Assembly (NCBI GenBank): GCA_029593915.1 | Contig: CP046147.1 | Span: 1,736,001 to 1,800,000 of the forward strand | Direction of reading: 5' to 3' | Source of the DNA: Candidatus Lucifugimonas marina | GTDB lineage: Bacteria > Chloroflexota > Dehalococcoidia > Lucifugimonadales > Lucifugimonadaceae | Length of the DNA stretch: 64,000 nucleotides | In this document: positions 35,663 through 43,788 of the stretch, one piece after another | How positions within the stretch are numbered: the stretch's first letter is position 1 | Layout of the letters: the number at the start of each line of letters is the position of its first letter | Made by a program: the position numbers and the translations under genes | The notes under the pieces: generated by a model | The model's input: only the letters and a program-made list of their open reading frames with translations | Told to the model about the DNA's origin: nothing | The model's database searches: none

Positions 35663-36262
35663 ATGGCCGACTTCGAAGAAGTCATAGTGACATTGCAGAC
35701 ATCAACCGAAGTGGAAATTCATTCTTGGGCAGGGAATGACGATGCGCTGCCATTGATAATCGTCGCGCCCGACACTTCGCCCCGAGATTGGGATGAATTT
35801 GTTTCCTACCTGAGTCCTTCGCACTCACCTCTGCTCGCACGAGTCACTTCTCCACTCGAGCTGTTGATGCTCATTTGGGAGATTGGCGAGCCGGTCCTTC
35901 TTCTTGCGCAAGGGCCAGAAGCGACGGAGATTGCCAGCGAAACAGTTGCCACCGCTGCAGGTTCAATCAGCTCGCTGATTATTTGTGATGGCGAGCTAAG
36001 CGATGGTCAACTAGACAGCATGCATGAAATCGCGACTCTGATATTACGAGGTCGACAGAACGACGTGCTCTCGCACGAGAGCGCAGTTTGCATGCACGAT
36101 GCGCTCCGGCATTCGATATTAATTGAGCCCGAAAACTGCGCTAATTTTCCTGCCAAAGACAATCCAGATGCTGCGGCATCGGCTGTCAACTGGTTTATCG
36201 CTGGACCAGGTAATGATTCGCCTGAATTTGACGAAGCCGAGCCGGTCGACCCAAAAGCGTAG
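35663..36262 (+). CDS. Degenerate alpha/beta-hydrolase-like protein
   Basis: The 199-residue protein has the layout of a small alpha/beta hydrolase: LIIVAPDTSPRDWDEFVSYLS (oxyanion region), LLLAQGPEATEIASETVATAAGSISSLIICDGE where a GxSxG elbow would be (AQGPEA, no Ser), and IEPENCANFPAKDNPDAAASAVNWFI at the His position. The nucleophile is missing, so it may be a pseudo-enzyme. It is convergent with the lactonase gene, whose stop lies next to its own. Confidence 0.55.
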   Translation: MADFEEVIVTLQTSTEVEIHSWAGNDDALPLIIVAPDTSPRDWDEFVSYLSPSHSPLLARVTSPLELLMLIWEIGEPVLLLAQGPEATEIASETVATAAGSISSLIICDGELSDGQLDSMHEIATLILRGRQNDVLSHESAVCMHDALRHSILIEPENCANFPAKDNPDAAASAVNWFIAGPGNDSPEFDEAEPVDPKA

Positions 36263-37150
36263 CTACTTCGAAGGCAGCAGCATTAGACCGTCGACACCAA
36301 CGTGATGCCGCTCTAACGTCCCAGCGTCCTTGACCGTGACATAAATATCGCCACTACCTCTGGGTCCAAAGGCGACGTTTGTTGGCTGCACGCCGCCCAC
36401 CGGGATACGCTCCACTAATTCACCATCAGTGTCGATAACCGTCACATCGCCCTGCCCGACCACTGCGCAATAGAGAAATCCGTTCTCGCCGACAGCAAGC
36501 CCGTCTCCCCCCTTGAATCCAGGTGGCTGCGAGCGGTCGACCAGATCAGCAAAATCTTGTCTGGGTCCCAATGTGCCATCAGAATTCCATTCGTATCGAT
36601 ACACAAGACCTGTGACGGTTGCCGTCACGTAAAGGGCATGATCGATTCCGAAAGCCAGACCGTTGGCGAACTGCAGACTGTCGTCGAGCATGGACACCGA
36701 CTTACTTTCGAGATCTATACGGAATAGTTTTCCGTCAATCGGATAATCGGTGCGTCCCTCTTCACGCGCTTTTACGAACGGTGCACGATGAACACCTGAA
36801 TCGGTCATGTACAACGCACCATCGGGACCGAAAGCAAGATCGTTAGGGAACAGAAATTCGTGTCCTTCGCCTTCAGTGAGTACGATCTCGCAAGCACCAT
36901 CTAGTCCAACTTTTAGAAGCGATGGCGGGTTCATCGATTCGGCGACCCAGAGCGTCCCTTCAGCATCCTGAACCATGCCGTTAGGTCGCCCGGTCTTCAC
37001 TACCACTCGCTTAGACGATCCATCGGTGGAGATCACAGACACACAACCCGTTTGCGGGGTCATTTCCACAACGCCCCAACTGCCGTCAGGAAGTAGAACC
37101 GGCCCTTCGGGATCGCCTAACCCTGCGTGAAATATCTTTTCGGAGGTCAT
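36263..37150 (-). CDS. SMP-30/gluconolactonase-like beta-propeller lactonase
   Basis: A 295-residue six-bladed propeller. Motifs include GDPEGPVLLPDGSWGVVEM (metal-binding Glu of EGP), GRPNGMVQDAEGTLWVAE, EFLFPNDLAFGPDGALYMTDSG (metal-binding Asn/Asp) and FANGLAFGIDHALYVT. Family enzymes open gluconolactone or related sugar lactones with a divalent metal. It is one of three lactonase-like genes in the window (others at 51122 and 52071). Confidence 0.88.
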   Translation of the reverse strand: MTSEKIFHAGLGDPEGPVLLPDGSWGVVEMTPQTGCVSVISTDGSSKRVVVKTGRPNGMVQDAEGTLWVAESMNPPSLLKVGLDGACEIVLTEGEGHEFLFPNDLAFGPDGALYMTDSGVHRAPFVKAREEGRTDYPIDGKLFRIDLESKSVSMLDDSLQFANGLAFGIDHALYVTATVTGLVYRYEWNSDGTLGPRQDFADLVDRSQPPGFKGGDGLAVGENGFLYCAVVGQGDVTVIDTDGELVERIPVGGVQPTNVAFGPRGSGDIYVTVKDAGTLERHHVGVDGLMLLPSK

Positions 37151-37494
37151 TACTCAACACTGATTCTTACTGGTGGGATTTTCTATTTAGAAACTGCCGA
37201 GAGGAATATAAAGCAAAGCTTTGATTCAATTAGCCAATTTCATCCACATCTCAAGTTCAATTGCATGTGTGGAACTCAGCCGGAACTGGGTAGCCGTGAA
37301 CTAACGCTTGTTGTACTTTTAATAGGTTGGCTCGCGGACATACGAGTCCAGACTCGAATTGATTTGTTCGCATAACCAACATTTAGCACAGTGAGTGTGA
37401 CGGCAGTCGCGTAACTAATACGAGGCTGGGTCGGCATGCCGATCCGCTGTTTGTCAGCGCAAAACCTACCGTCGGATTCCAAGGTGATGACATA
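37151..37494. other. Intergenic region upstream of rplI
   Basis: This 344-base AT-rich gap holds no convincing gene. A perfect 12-base palindrome TCGGCATGCCGA lies at 37431-37442, 53 bases before the rplI start, and might be a regulatory site. It must contain promoters for the lactonase gene (minus) and rplI (plus), but I cannot single out hexamers with confidence. Confidence 0.4.
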
Positions 37495-38160
37495 GTGAAA
37501 GTTCTATTCCTGCAGGATGTACGTCCTACCGCTCGAGCCGGTGACGTCAAGGAAGTCAAAAACGGCTTCGCACGCAATTTCCTGCTTCCACAGAAACTCG
37601 CAGTTCAGGCTACAGAGCACGAACTCCGACGAGCATCTGCACTCCGAGCGCAAGCTGAAGACCGACGACTCGCCGAGGCCAAAGAATGGCAAGAAGTGGC
37701 CGACACTCTTAAGGATCAGAAGGTTCGAATCGAAGTACGAACTGGCCCAACTGGCCGACTCTACGGTTCAGTTACAAACACGATGATCGCTGCGAAGCTT
37801 AGTGAAATGACTGAGCGGGAGATCGACCGTCGTGGAATTCAGATTCCAGCGCCGATTCGCACAGTTGGTGATTTCAAGATTCCGGCTCGATTCGTTGAAG
37901 GTGTATCCGCAACAGTTGTTGTTGAGGTTGTAGCTGACGAAGCATCCATCGAACTGAACAAGCAGATGGAAGAAGCTCAGGCTCAGATGACGGAAGAGGA
38001 CACCAATGTTCTTGACCCATCATTCGAGGACGTTCTGGCAGCCGCTGAAGCCAAGATTGACGAAACTCCTAGCGAAGGTGAATCGGAAGATTCTGACGAC
38101 GCAAGTGAAGAGTCGACCGAAGAGGCAAGCGACGATTCAGAAGAAAAGTCTGAAGAGTAA
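37495..38160 (+). CDS. rplI: 50S ribosomal protein L9 with acidic C-terminal extension
   Basis: L9 binds 23S rRNA near the L1 stalk. The N-terminus MKVLFLQDVRPTARAGDVKEVKNGFARNFLLP and the C-domain GPTGRLYGSVTNTMIA are typical. Normal L9 is about 150 residues; this one has 221, with a tail of some 60 residues made of Glu, Ser and Asp (ESEDSDDASEESTEEASDD). The start is GTG, preceded by AAGGTGATG. A hairpin terminator follows. Confidence 0.96.
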   Translation: MKVLFLQDVRPTARAGDVKEVKNGFARNFLLPQKLAVQATEHELRRASALRAQAEDRRLAEAKEWQEVADTLKDQKVRIEVRTGPTGRLYGSVTNTMIAAKLSEMTEREIDRRGIQIPAPIRTVGDFKIPARFVEGVSATVVVEVVADEASIELNKQMEEAQAQMTEEDTNVLDPSFEDVLAAAEAKIDETPSEGESEDSDDASEESTEEASDDSEEKSEE

Positions 38161-38185
38161 GCAAGCCGTCTCATAGAGATTGATC

Positions 38186-38216
38186 AAGGACCCGGAGATA
38201 TCTTCCCCGGGTCCTT
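38186..38216 (+). terminator. Terminator hairpin after rplI
   Basis: AAGGACCCGG (38186-38195) pairs with CCGGGTCCTT (38207-38216) over ten bases. It starts 25 bases after the rplI stop codon; only a short, imperfect T stretch follows, so efficiency is uncertain. Confidence 0.65.
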
Positions 38217-38264
38217 GTCATTTAACCGACATTGCGACTTCCAAGTTGTGAGGTTGAACTGGGA

Positions 38265-38294
38265 TGTGGATAACCTGTGGACGGTTGTTGATAA
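38265..38294. promoter_or_regulatory. Two DnaA-box-like sites upstream of dnaB
   Basis: TGTGGATAA at 38265-38273 is a perfect DnaA box (complement TTATCCACA). TGTTGATAA at 38286-38294 differs at one position. The starts are 21 bases apart, two helical turns, in the same orientation, and lie about 115-145 bases before the dnaB start codon. They may mediate DnaA control of dnaB. Confidence 0.55.
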
Positions 38295-38409
38295 CTTGAC
38301 CCACTTTTAGTCACGTTTTGAGAGCGTTCCGGGTTCCATATACCCGGCGTAAATGTATATTTCCCAGACACTTCAACGACCAACGAACATCTCCAGGCGC
38401 CCCCTCTAA

Positions 38410-39822
38410 ATGCAAGCTGATCGACTCCCACCACATGACCTAAGCGCCGAAGAATCAGTTCTCGGATCAATATTGATCGATGGCATGAGCCTCACGCAGG
38501 TCACCGGCTTCCTCGCAGCCGATGATTTCTACCGTGAAATTAATCGCCAAGTATTCGAAGCCTGCTACGAGCTCACCCAGCGTGACGAAGCTATCAACCA
38601 GGTCACGGTCACTCACGAGCTTGAGAACAAAGACCAACTCGAGGCTGTCGGTGGCGCTGCGTATCTTTCGCACCTCGTCGAAGTAACACCTACTTCTGTA
38701 CATATTGAGCATTACGCAAATCTTGTTCATCGCACCGCAACGATGCGCCGACTTATCGCTGCAGCTGGCGACATTGCCGACATCGGTTACAACAACGATC
38801 CTGACGTCGATATCGCGCTTTCCGCGGCTGAAGACGCACTGTTCGGAATCAGGCAAGGATCGCAGAACCGAGACTTCGTCCCACTCTCGGACACGCTCAA
38901 CACATATCTGGAAAGTTCAGGCGGGCTGGATGAGGACGAAGACGGTAAACCGACCACTCCGATCACCACCGGTTATACCCGGCTGAACGAAATCATGGTT
39001 GGTGGTCTTCAGCGATCCGACATGGTCGTGCTGGCAGCTCGACCATCGGTCGGTAAGTCGATGATGGGTTTGAACTTCACGCTGGCAGCAGCACTAGCTG
39101 GAAAGGCTGTCGGCATCTTCTCGCTGGAAATGGGTCGAGAGCAGATTGCTCTGAGAATGCTCGCTGCTCAATCGACAGTGAACATGCAGCGACTTCGAAC
39201 CGGATTGCTAAGCCCCGACGAAGAAACCAAACGAGTGAACTCGATTGGTTTGCTGTCTGACCTATCGATATATGTCGACGATACCCCGTTCCAAACTGTC
39301 GCCGAAATGCGTGGAAAAGCACGACGACTGCAGATGACACACGGTCTTGATTTCTTGATCGTCGACTATATGCAGCTCATCAACGGCGGATCAGCTGGTG
39401 GTCGTGAAGGTAACCGTGCTCAAGAGGTGTCGGAAATTTCTCGACAGATGAAGGGAATGGCGCGTGATTTGCACATTCCAGTTCTCGCCATCTCACAGCT
39501 AAGTCGTGCTGTTGAGCACCGCACGTCTCACCGTCCAATGCTTTCTGACCTTCGTGAATCAGGTTCGATTGAACAGGATGCCGACGTCGTGATGTTCATT
39601 CACAGAGAAGATAAGTTCACCACCGAAGACGAATGGACGAAGGCGAACCCAACTGAGCCGTACCCGCGTGATCGCGCATCGCTGATAATCGCAAAGCACA
39701 GGAACGGTCCTACTGACGAAGTCGAAATGCGAGTTCGTGATTCGATTGGAGTGTTCGAAGAGCTGTCGTTCCAGACACAGCCAGCACAACAGTTCGCACC
39801 TAGACCCGGAGCGGTTCGGTGA
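38410..39822 (+). CDS. dnaB: Replicative DNA helicase DnaB
   Basis: The hexameric 5'-3' helicase of the replication fork, 470 residues. The N-terminus (PPHDLSAEESVLGSILIDGMSL) is the DnaB helical domain; the RecA-like C-terminal domain has Walker A AARPSVGKSMMGLNF near residue 210, GIFSLEMGREQIALRML, Walker B FLIVDYMQLI near 330 and SQLSRAVEHR, LRESGSIEQDADVVMFIHRED near 385. It starts an overlapping run of replication genes: the next gene begins inside its stop codon (GTGA). Confidence 0.97.
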   Translation: MQADRLPPHDLSAEESVLGSILIDGMSLTQVTGFLAADDFYREINRQVFEACYELTQRDEAINQVTVTHELENKDQLEAVGGAAYLSHLVEVTPTSVHIEHYANLVHRTATMRRLIAAAGDIADIGYNNDPDVDIALSAAEDALFGIRQGSQNRDFVPLSDTLNTYLESSGGLDEDEDGKPTTPITTGYTRLNEIMVGGLQRSDMVVLAARPSVGKSMMGLNFTLAAALAGKAVGIFSLEMGREQIALRMLAAQSTVNMQRLRTGLLSPDEETKRVNSIGLLSDLSIYVDDTPFQTVAEMRGKARRLQMTHGLDFLIVDYMQLINGGSAGGREGNRAQEVSEISRQMKGMARDLHIPVLAISQLSRAVEHRTSHRPMLSDLRESGSIEQDADVVMFIHREDKFTTEDEWTKANPTEPYPRDRASLIIAKHRNGPTDEVEMRVRDSIGVFEELSFQTQPAQQFAPRPGAVR

Positions 39823-40565
39823 AGGACGGATTCCCACGCGGGGTTCAGTTCACACCAGTTCCAAATCCACTCCTAGCCTCGCTTCTGGAAGAAATCGATT
39901 CCCTCGATGAGCTAAAAGTGGTGCTTCGAACGATTCACGGGCTGCACCGTCAGCGCAAAGTCCCCGCATCGATAGCTTTCGATGAGCTGTACTCCGACCG
40001 AACGGTCGCAGCAATGCTAAATGCCGCCGGCGATGAGCTTGAGAACGCGGTCAATTCGGCAATTGATTCAGCCGTAGATCGTGGAATATTGCTACTAATC
40101 GATGACGGAAACGGACAACGAAAAATATGTCTGAACACTGAACCAGTTCGTCGGGCGCTTGTTCGGCAAGGCATCGAAGTCGCTAGCAAATCTCTTAAAT
40201 CAGCAGATCGTAAACATGCCGAAACTTGGGCTGACGCCGAATCTGCTCATCCAAAACAGGATGCGATAACGTTCTACGAACGGAATATTGCCCCAGTAAC
40301 TGCGGTAGTAGCTGAAAACATCCATGCTGCGTTAGAAGAACATCCCGAAGATGAGGTTGTTCTGGCGATACGCAAAGCATCGGAAGCGAACGCACGCAGT
40401 TGGAACTATATAGCCGCAATCCTTCGCCGCTGGGCGACGGAAGGCAGACCTGAGGAGCTTGACGATGGACCGGATGGAACCGCTGAACGAGATCTTCAAG
40501 AGGATCGGTCAGACCAGTTCTACGAGGAATACCTTAAGCGACAGCGAGCTAGAGGAGCTAACTAG
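39819..40565 (+). CDS. DnaD-domain primosomal protein
   Basis: A 248-residue protein. The N-terminal half looks like a winged-helix region (LKVVLRTIHGLHRQRKVPASIAFDELYSDRTVAAML), and residues about 145-210 match the DnaD/DnaB_2 C-terminal domain (ITFYERNIAPVTAVVAENIHAAL, EVVLAIRKASEANARSWNYIAAILRRWATEG). DnaD-type proteins work with helicase loaders in replication initiation or restart. The GTG start overlaps the dnaB stop by four bases, and the gene overlaps the following loader gene by 101 bases. Confidence 0.82.
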   Translation: MKDGFPRGVQFTPVPNPLLASLLEEIDSLDELKVVLRTIHGLHRQRKVPASIAFDELYSDRTVAAMLNAAGDELENAVNSAIDSAVDRGILLLIDDGNGQRKICLNTEPVRRALVRQGIEVASKSLKSADRKHAETWADAESAHPKQDAITFYERNIAPVTAVVAENIHAALEEHPEDEVVLAIRKASEANARSWNYIAAILRRWATEGRPEELDDGPDGTAERDLQEDRSDQFYEEYLKRQRARGAN

Positions 40566-41913
40566 CAGCGAAGAGCCCCACTGCGATGTCTGTAACGACA
40601 CGCGATGGTTCGTTGTCGCACCGAACGAAAATGCTCCGGCTTCCGCCCGGAAGGTCATTCCATGCCAGTGTCAGGAACGAGTTTGGGGTGTCAAACCTAC
40701 CGACCGAATGCGTCAGTACTCCGATCTAGGCCCTCTCGAACGCCTCACATTCGACACTGTCGAACTCGGAACCCGCGATACCTTCTCGGAGCCGTCTAGC
40801 TTCCGCGAGGCGTACCACGCTGCACAGAGATTCGTGACCGACCAACAGGGTTGGCTTGTTATTTGCGGTCCATCAGGAACAGGCAAGACGCACCTCGCAG
40901 CAGCGGTTGGAAACGCACTCGTCGAATCAGATCAACCCGTTCGCTATGTATCAGTTCCTGATCTGCTTGACCATCTACGCTCGGCGTTTGACCCTGCAGT
41001 GGGTGCTCAATACGACGATGTATTTCTTCAAGCCATCGAAGCTCCCACTCTGATTCTCGATGATCTGGGTGCGCAATCATCAACCGCTTGGGCCGACGAG
41101 AAGATCGATCAGATATTTACTCATCGATACAACCGTCGGCTTCCGACTCTTGTCACTACCGGCATGCGATTTGAAGAACTGGGCGACCGACTGCGCACAC
41201 GTCTGGGTGACCCCTATTTCTCGACAGTGGTGAATATCAAAGCTGGTAGCGGCAAACCAGATATTCGTGATTCAGGGCTTGAAAGTCGACTATCTGAGGC
41301 GATGACGTTCGATTCGTTCACGACCAAAGGTGCCGCCGGTGCAAGCGCAGCCCAACAAAGGTCGTTGTCGGAAGCGCACGCAGCCGCAAAAGTATTTGCC
41401 GAGCATCCATCCGGCTGGCTCTATTTGGCAGGCCCTACGGGCGTCGGCAAGACTCACCTTGCGGCAGCGATAGTTGGCGAAAGCATTGCTCAAGGTCGAG
41501 ATGTACTGTTCCGGTTCGTCCCCGATCTACTCGACGATCTCAGGCGTTCGTACGGACCATCCGGCGGAAAATCGTTCGATCACACGTTTAGCCAGGTTCG
41601 CGATGTAGAAATTCTGGTCCTCGACGATCTGGGTGCCGAGGCTTCTACCGCCTGGGCCGAAGAGAAGCTCTACCAATTGATCGTTCACCGGCATGACTCA
41701 ATGATGCCTACGGTCTTCACAAGCAGAACTGCACTGGAAACCATCGGCGATTCTGAAAGCCGAATCACATCACGTTACTCCGACGCCATTGTTTCTCGAC
41801 TAAGCGATGCCAATGTTGTTGCTGAACGATACTTGTCGGCACCTGATTTCCGACATCGTGGTGCAGCACCTCGTCCACGCTCAACAGGTGGGCGGAAGTC
41901 TTCTCGCAAGTGA
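40465..41913 (+). CDS. Tandem DnaC/IstB-type AAA+ helicase loader
   Basis: One 482-residue chain holds two complete AAA+ ATPase domains. An N-terminal zinc-ribbon-like segment (CDVCNDTRWFV...IPCQCQE) is followed by domain 1 (Walker A GPSGTGKTHLAAAV near residue 133; Walker B LILDDLG near 194) and domain 2 (GPTGVGKTHLAAAI near 328; LVLDDLG near 388). Both share the DnaC-like segments VPDLLDxLRxx and STAWAxEKxxQ, pointing to internal duplication. The ATG at 40465 follows GAGGAG with a seven-base spacer. DnaC/DnaI proteins load DnaB; the gene order dnaB-DnaD-like-loader supports that role. Confidence 0.9.
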   Translation: MDRMEPLNEIFKRIGQTSSTRNTLSDSELEELTSSEEPHCDVCNDTRWFVVAPNENAPASARKVIPCQCQERVWGVKPTDRMRQYSDLGPLERLTFDTVELGTRDTFSEPSSFREAYHAAQRFVTDQQGWLVICGPSGTGKTHLAAAVGNALVESDQPVRYVSVPDLLDHLRSAFDPAVGAQYDDVFLQAIEAPTLILDDLGAQSSTAWADEKIDQIFTHRYNRRLPTLVTTGMRFEELGDRLRTRLGDPYFSTVVNIKAGSGKPDIRDSGLESRLSEAMTFDSFTTKGAAGASAAQQRSLSEAHAAAKVFAEHPSGWLYLAGPTGVGKTHLAAAIVGESIAQGRDVLFRFVPDLLDDLRRSYGPSGGKSFDHTFSQVRDVEILVLDDLGAEASTAWAEEKLYQLIVHRHDSMMPTVFTSRTALETIGDSESRITSRYSDAIVSRLSDANVVAERYLSAPDFRHRGAAPRPRSTGGRKSSRK

Positions 41914-42572
41914 GTTACGAGCTTCCTGATTCAGGATTCGAAGATTGCATCTTCTGCAAAATCGTTTCTGGCGATGCAGAGGCAAGCTGGGAATCGCGCC
42001 CAACTGGTGATTCAAGAGTCGTCTGCTTTCACAATCGCCTGAAGTGGGCAAGGGTGATGCTTTTGATCATTCCAGCTACTCACATGAGCCAGACAGAACT
42101 TTGGGAATCAGATGTGCTCGCTGATGCAGCACGACTCACCGTGGAGATGGGCGACAAGCATTGCGGTGACGAAGGTTACAGGGCAATCTCGAATTTCGGT
42201 CTTCAAGCCCATCAAAGTCAACCACATGGGCATATACATGTGGTTTCTGGCATTTCACGTCAAATTCAATCGGCACGACGGATTTATCGCATAAGCGATG
42301 TCGATAGCGTCAACGTTGATGAGTTCGAGGTGGAAGATTCTCCCTTCGCCGCCGGCATATCACCAGCGGAACCGACTACCCAGCGAGAAATGTGGCAATC
42401 GGGGCAGATTCTCGATGCATCACGAGCAGCCCTAGATACATCCAAACAACACTCGCCAAACGGTTTTCGATTGATGTCGAGCTTCGAGCCTTCAGGTTTA
42501 GGTAATCTCGCCGGAGAAAATCAAGCGAGTTTGTTCCTGCTTGGCGGCGGTCAACTCGGTCTGTACGTGTAG
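41910..42572 (+). CDS. HIT-family protein with a second, degenerate HIT-like half
   Basis: A 220-residue protein. The first half is a HIT domain: DCIFCKIVSGDAEASWES, VMLLIIPATHMSQTELW, then QPHGHIHVVSG (the His-x-His-x-His catalytic motif). The second half (residues 135-220) repeats the lead-in (REMWQSGQILDASRAALD, GFRLMSSFEPSGLGNLAGENQASLFLLGG) but lacks the His triad. HIT enzymes hydrolyse or transfer nucleotide phosphates. The GTG start overlaps the stop of the loader gene, so it ends the dnaB operon. Confidence 0.82.
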   Translation: MSYELPDSGFEDCIFCKIVSGDAEASWESRPTGDSRVVCFHNRLKWARVMLLIIPATHMSQTELWESDVLADAARLTVEMGDKHCGDEGYRAISNFGLQAHQSQPHGHIHVVSGISRQIQSARRIYRISDVDSVNVDEFEVEDSPFAAGISPAEPTTQREMWQSGQILDASRAALDTSKQHSPNGFRLMSSFEPSGLGNLAGENQASLFLLGGGQLGLYV

Positions 42573-42623
42573 CAGCCAGCTCACATCGAACGTGACTACT
42601 CAGGAGAACAAGGTGTTCGGGAG

Positions 42624-42650
42624 AGATCCCTCGGATGCACTCGGGAAGTC
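42624..42650 (-). repeat. REP-like intergenic element (copy C)
   Basis: Read on the minus strand: GACTTCCCGAGTGCATCCG followed by AGGGATCT. It matches copy D at 47330-47357 at most positions, including GACTTCCCGAGTGC and CCGAGGGATC. It lies in the gap after the HIT gene. Confidence 0.5.
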
Positions 42651-42709
42651 TGATGATTCATATTGAACAACAGTTCCGTTGCACCAGACAAAACCAAGCG
42701 GCGACGAAT

Positions 42710-43195
42710 CTAGGCGTAACGCGCTGAAGCCATTGTGGCGACGGCGATGATCACCAGTGCGGCATTCAAGTAGCCAAGTATCGAAAGCCCTCGCCGGTAT
42801 GACGCAAGCTGCTCTTCGCTAGCTTCACCCGATTCCAAACCGCGCCGTAGCTTCGCCGTAAACGCCCCAGCGCCCCCCGACACAAGGAACGCTGCGACTG
42901 TTGCGATAATTCCGATAAGAATCATCGTGCCCCAACCACCCGATCCGAGATCCGAGAAACTCCGACCGGGAGTAGTCGAAACCAGAGCCATCCCCGTGAG
43001 CATCGTCACGACTGCCGCACCGGTGATCCAAAGGCTATTGAGCTTGCTTGTCCGATTCAGAAGTTGGCGTTCCAGATCGGCAGATGTCGATCTCACGCGA
43101 GGTTCGAGCAAGACTGCGAGATAGATCGCCGCACCCACCCAAAACGAGCTTGCCAAGATGTGGATGATTCGCGTGATTACTAAGCCGAAGTCCAA
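42710..43195 (-). CDS. Four-helix integral membrane protein (CopD/DUF2269-like)
   Basis: About 161 residues with four hydrophobic segments. The first reads VITRIIHILASSFWVGAAIYLAV, with a His and a WVG motif that also occur in the neighbouring gene at 43228 (RLLHIVPGVVWVGTAIF). This pattern is seen in CopD-like and related heme- or copper-associated membrane proteins. The frame is open to 43255, overlapping the upstream gene; I chose TTG 43195 because it removes the overlap, but the start is uncertain. Function unknown. Confidence 0.7.
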   Translation of the reverse strand: MDFGLVITRIIHILASSFWVGAAIYLAVLLEPRVRSTSADLERQLLNRTSKLNSLWITGAAVVTMLTGMALVSTTPGRSFSDLGSGGWGTMILIGIIATVAAFLVSGGAGAFTAKLRRGLESGEASEEQLASYRRGLSILGYLNAALVIIAVATMASARYA

Positions 43196-43227
43196 TTCGA
43201 TCTTTCTGTTACTCGCTAAGTGGTGAG

Positions 43228-43731
43228 CTAAACGTGTTGGGCAAGAGCCATGCAAACAACCGCAACTAGGACGATGACCGAAGCAACTTTAGTCATCATT
43301 GCGGCACTGCTTCGCAAAGCTGCCATTTCAGCACCCTGTTCAGGTGATGGTGGACCTTGAAGGCTCTCGCCGATGGCCATCATCTTCTTCATTTTCATTC
43401 CACCGAATGTGCCGATTCCGTACCCGACTACAGCTAATAAAGCGCCGAGCCAGATCATCGTTCCCCAAGGGGTTGACCAGAGAACATCGAACAGACCGTT
43501 CGGTCGGACTCTGAAAGCCATGATCAAGCCAAAGACAATTGTCAGAACCGCAGATGAGTGGAGCAAGATAACCATCGGCTTGACCATGATCTTCATCACC
43601 ACGGCCGAGTGAGGTGGCCCAGCTTTTGCAATCGCCGGTGACATAACCCAAGCCGTGAAGATTGCAGTTCCTACCCAAACAACTCCCGGAACAATGTGCA
43701 GCAGTCTTAAAACTACGATTTCCGCGTCCAT
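43228..43731 (-). CDS. Four-helix integral membrane protein (CopD/DUF2269-like), paralogue of the next gene
   Basis: The 167-residue protein has four hydrophobic segments; helix 1 has RLLHIVPGVVWVGTAIFTAWV and helix 3 has GTMIWLGALLAVVGYGIGTFGG. A cytosolic loop contains GPPSPEQGAEMAALR. The layout equals that of the downstream gene, including the loop before the last helix, so the pair arose by tandem duplication and may form a heterodimer. Function unknown. Confidence 0.72.
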   Translation of the reverse strand: MDAEIVVLRLLHIVPGVVWVGTAIFTAWVMSPAIAKAGPPHSAVVMKIMVKPMVILLHSSAVLTIVFGLIMAFRVRPNGLFDVLWSTPWGTMIWLGALLAVVGYGIGTFGGMKMKKMMAIGESLQGPPSPEQGAEMAALRSSAAMMTKVASVIVLVAVVCMALAQHV

Positions 43732-43788
43732 AGCTAGCCCCTTATTTCGATATGAAATTTCTTAAGACGATCAAATCTAGAGCAAAGA

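Noticed and set aside
37151-37494. Small RNA or riboswitch in the gap before rplI
   Set aside because: Only a short palindrome was found, with no conserved aptamer pattern that I recognise.
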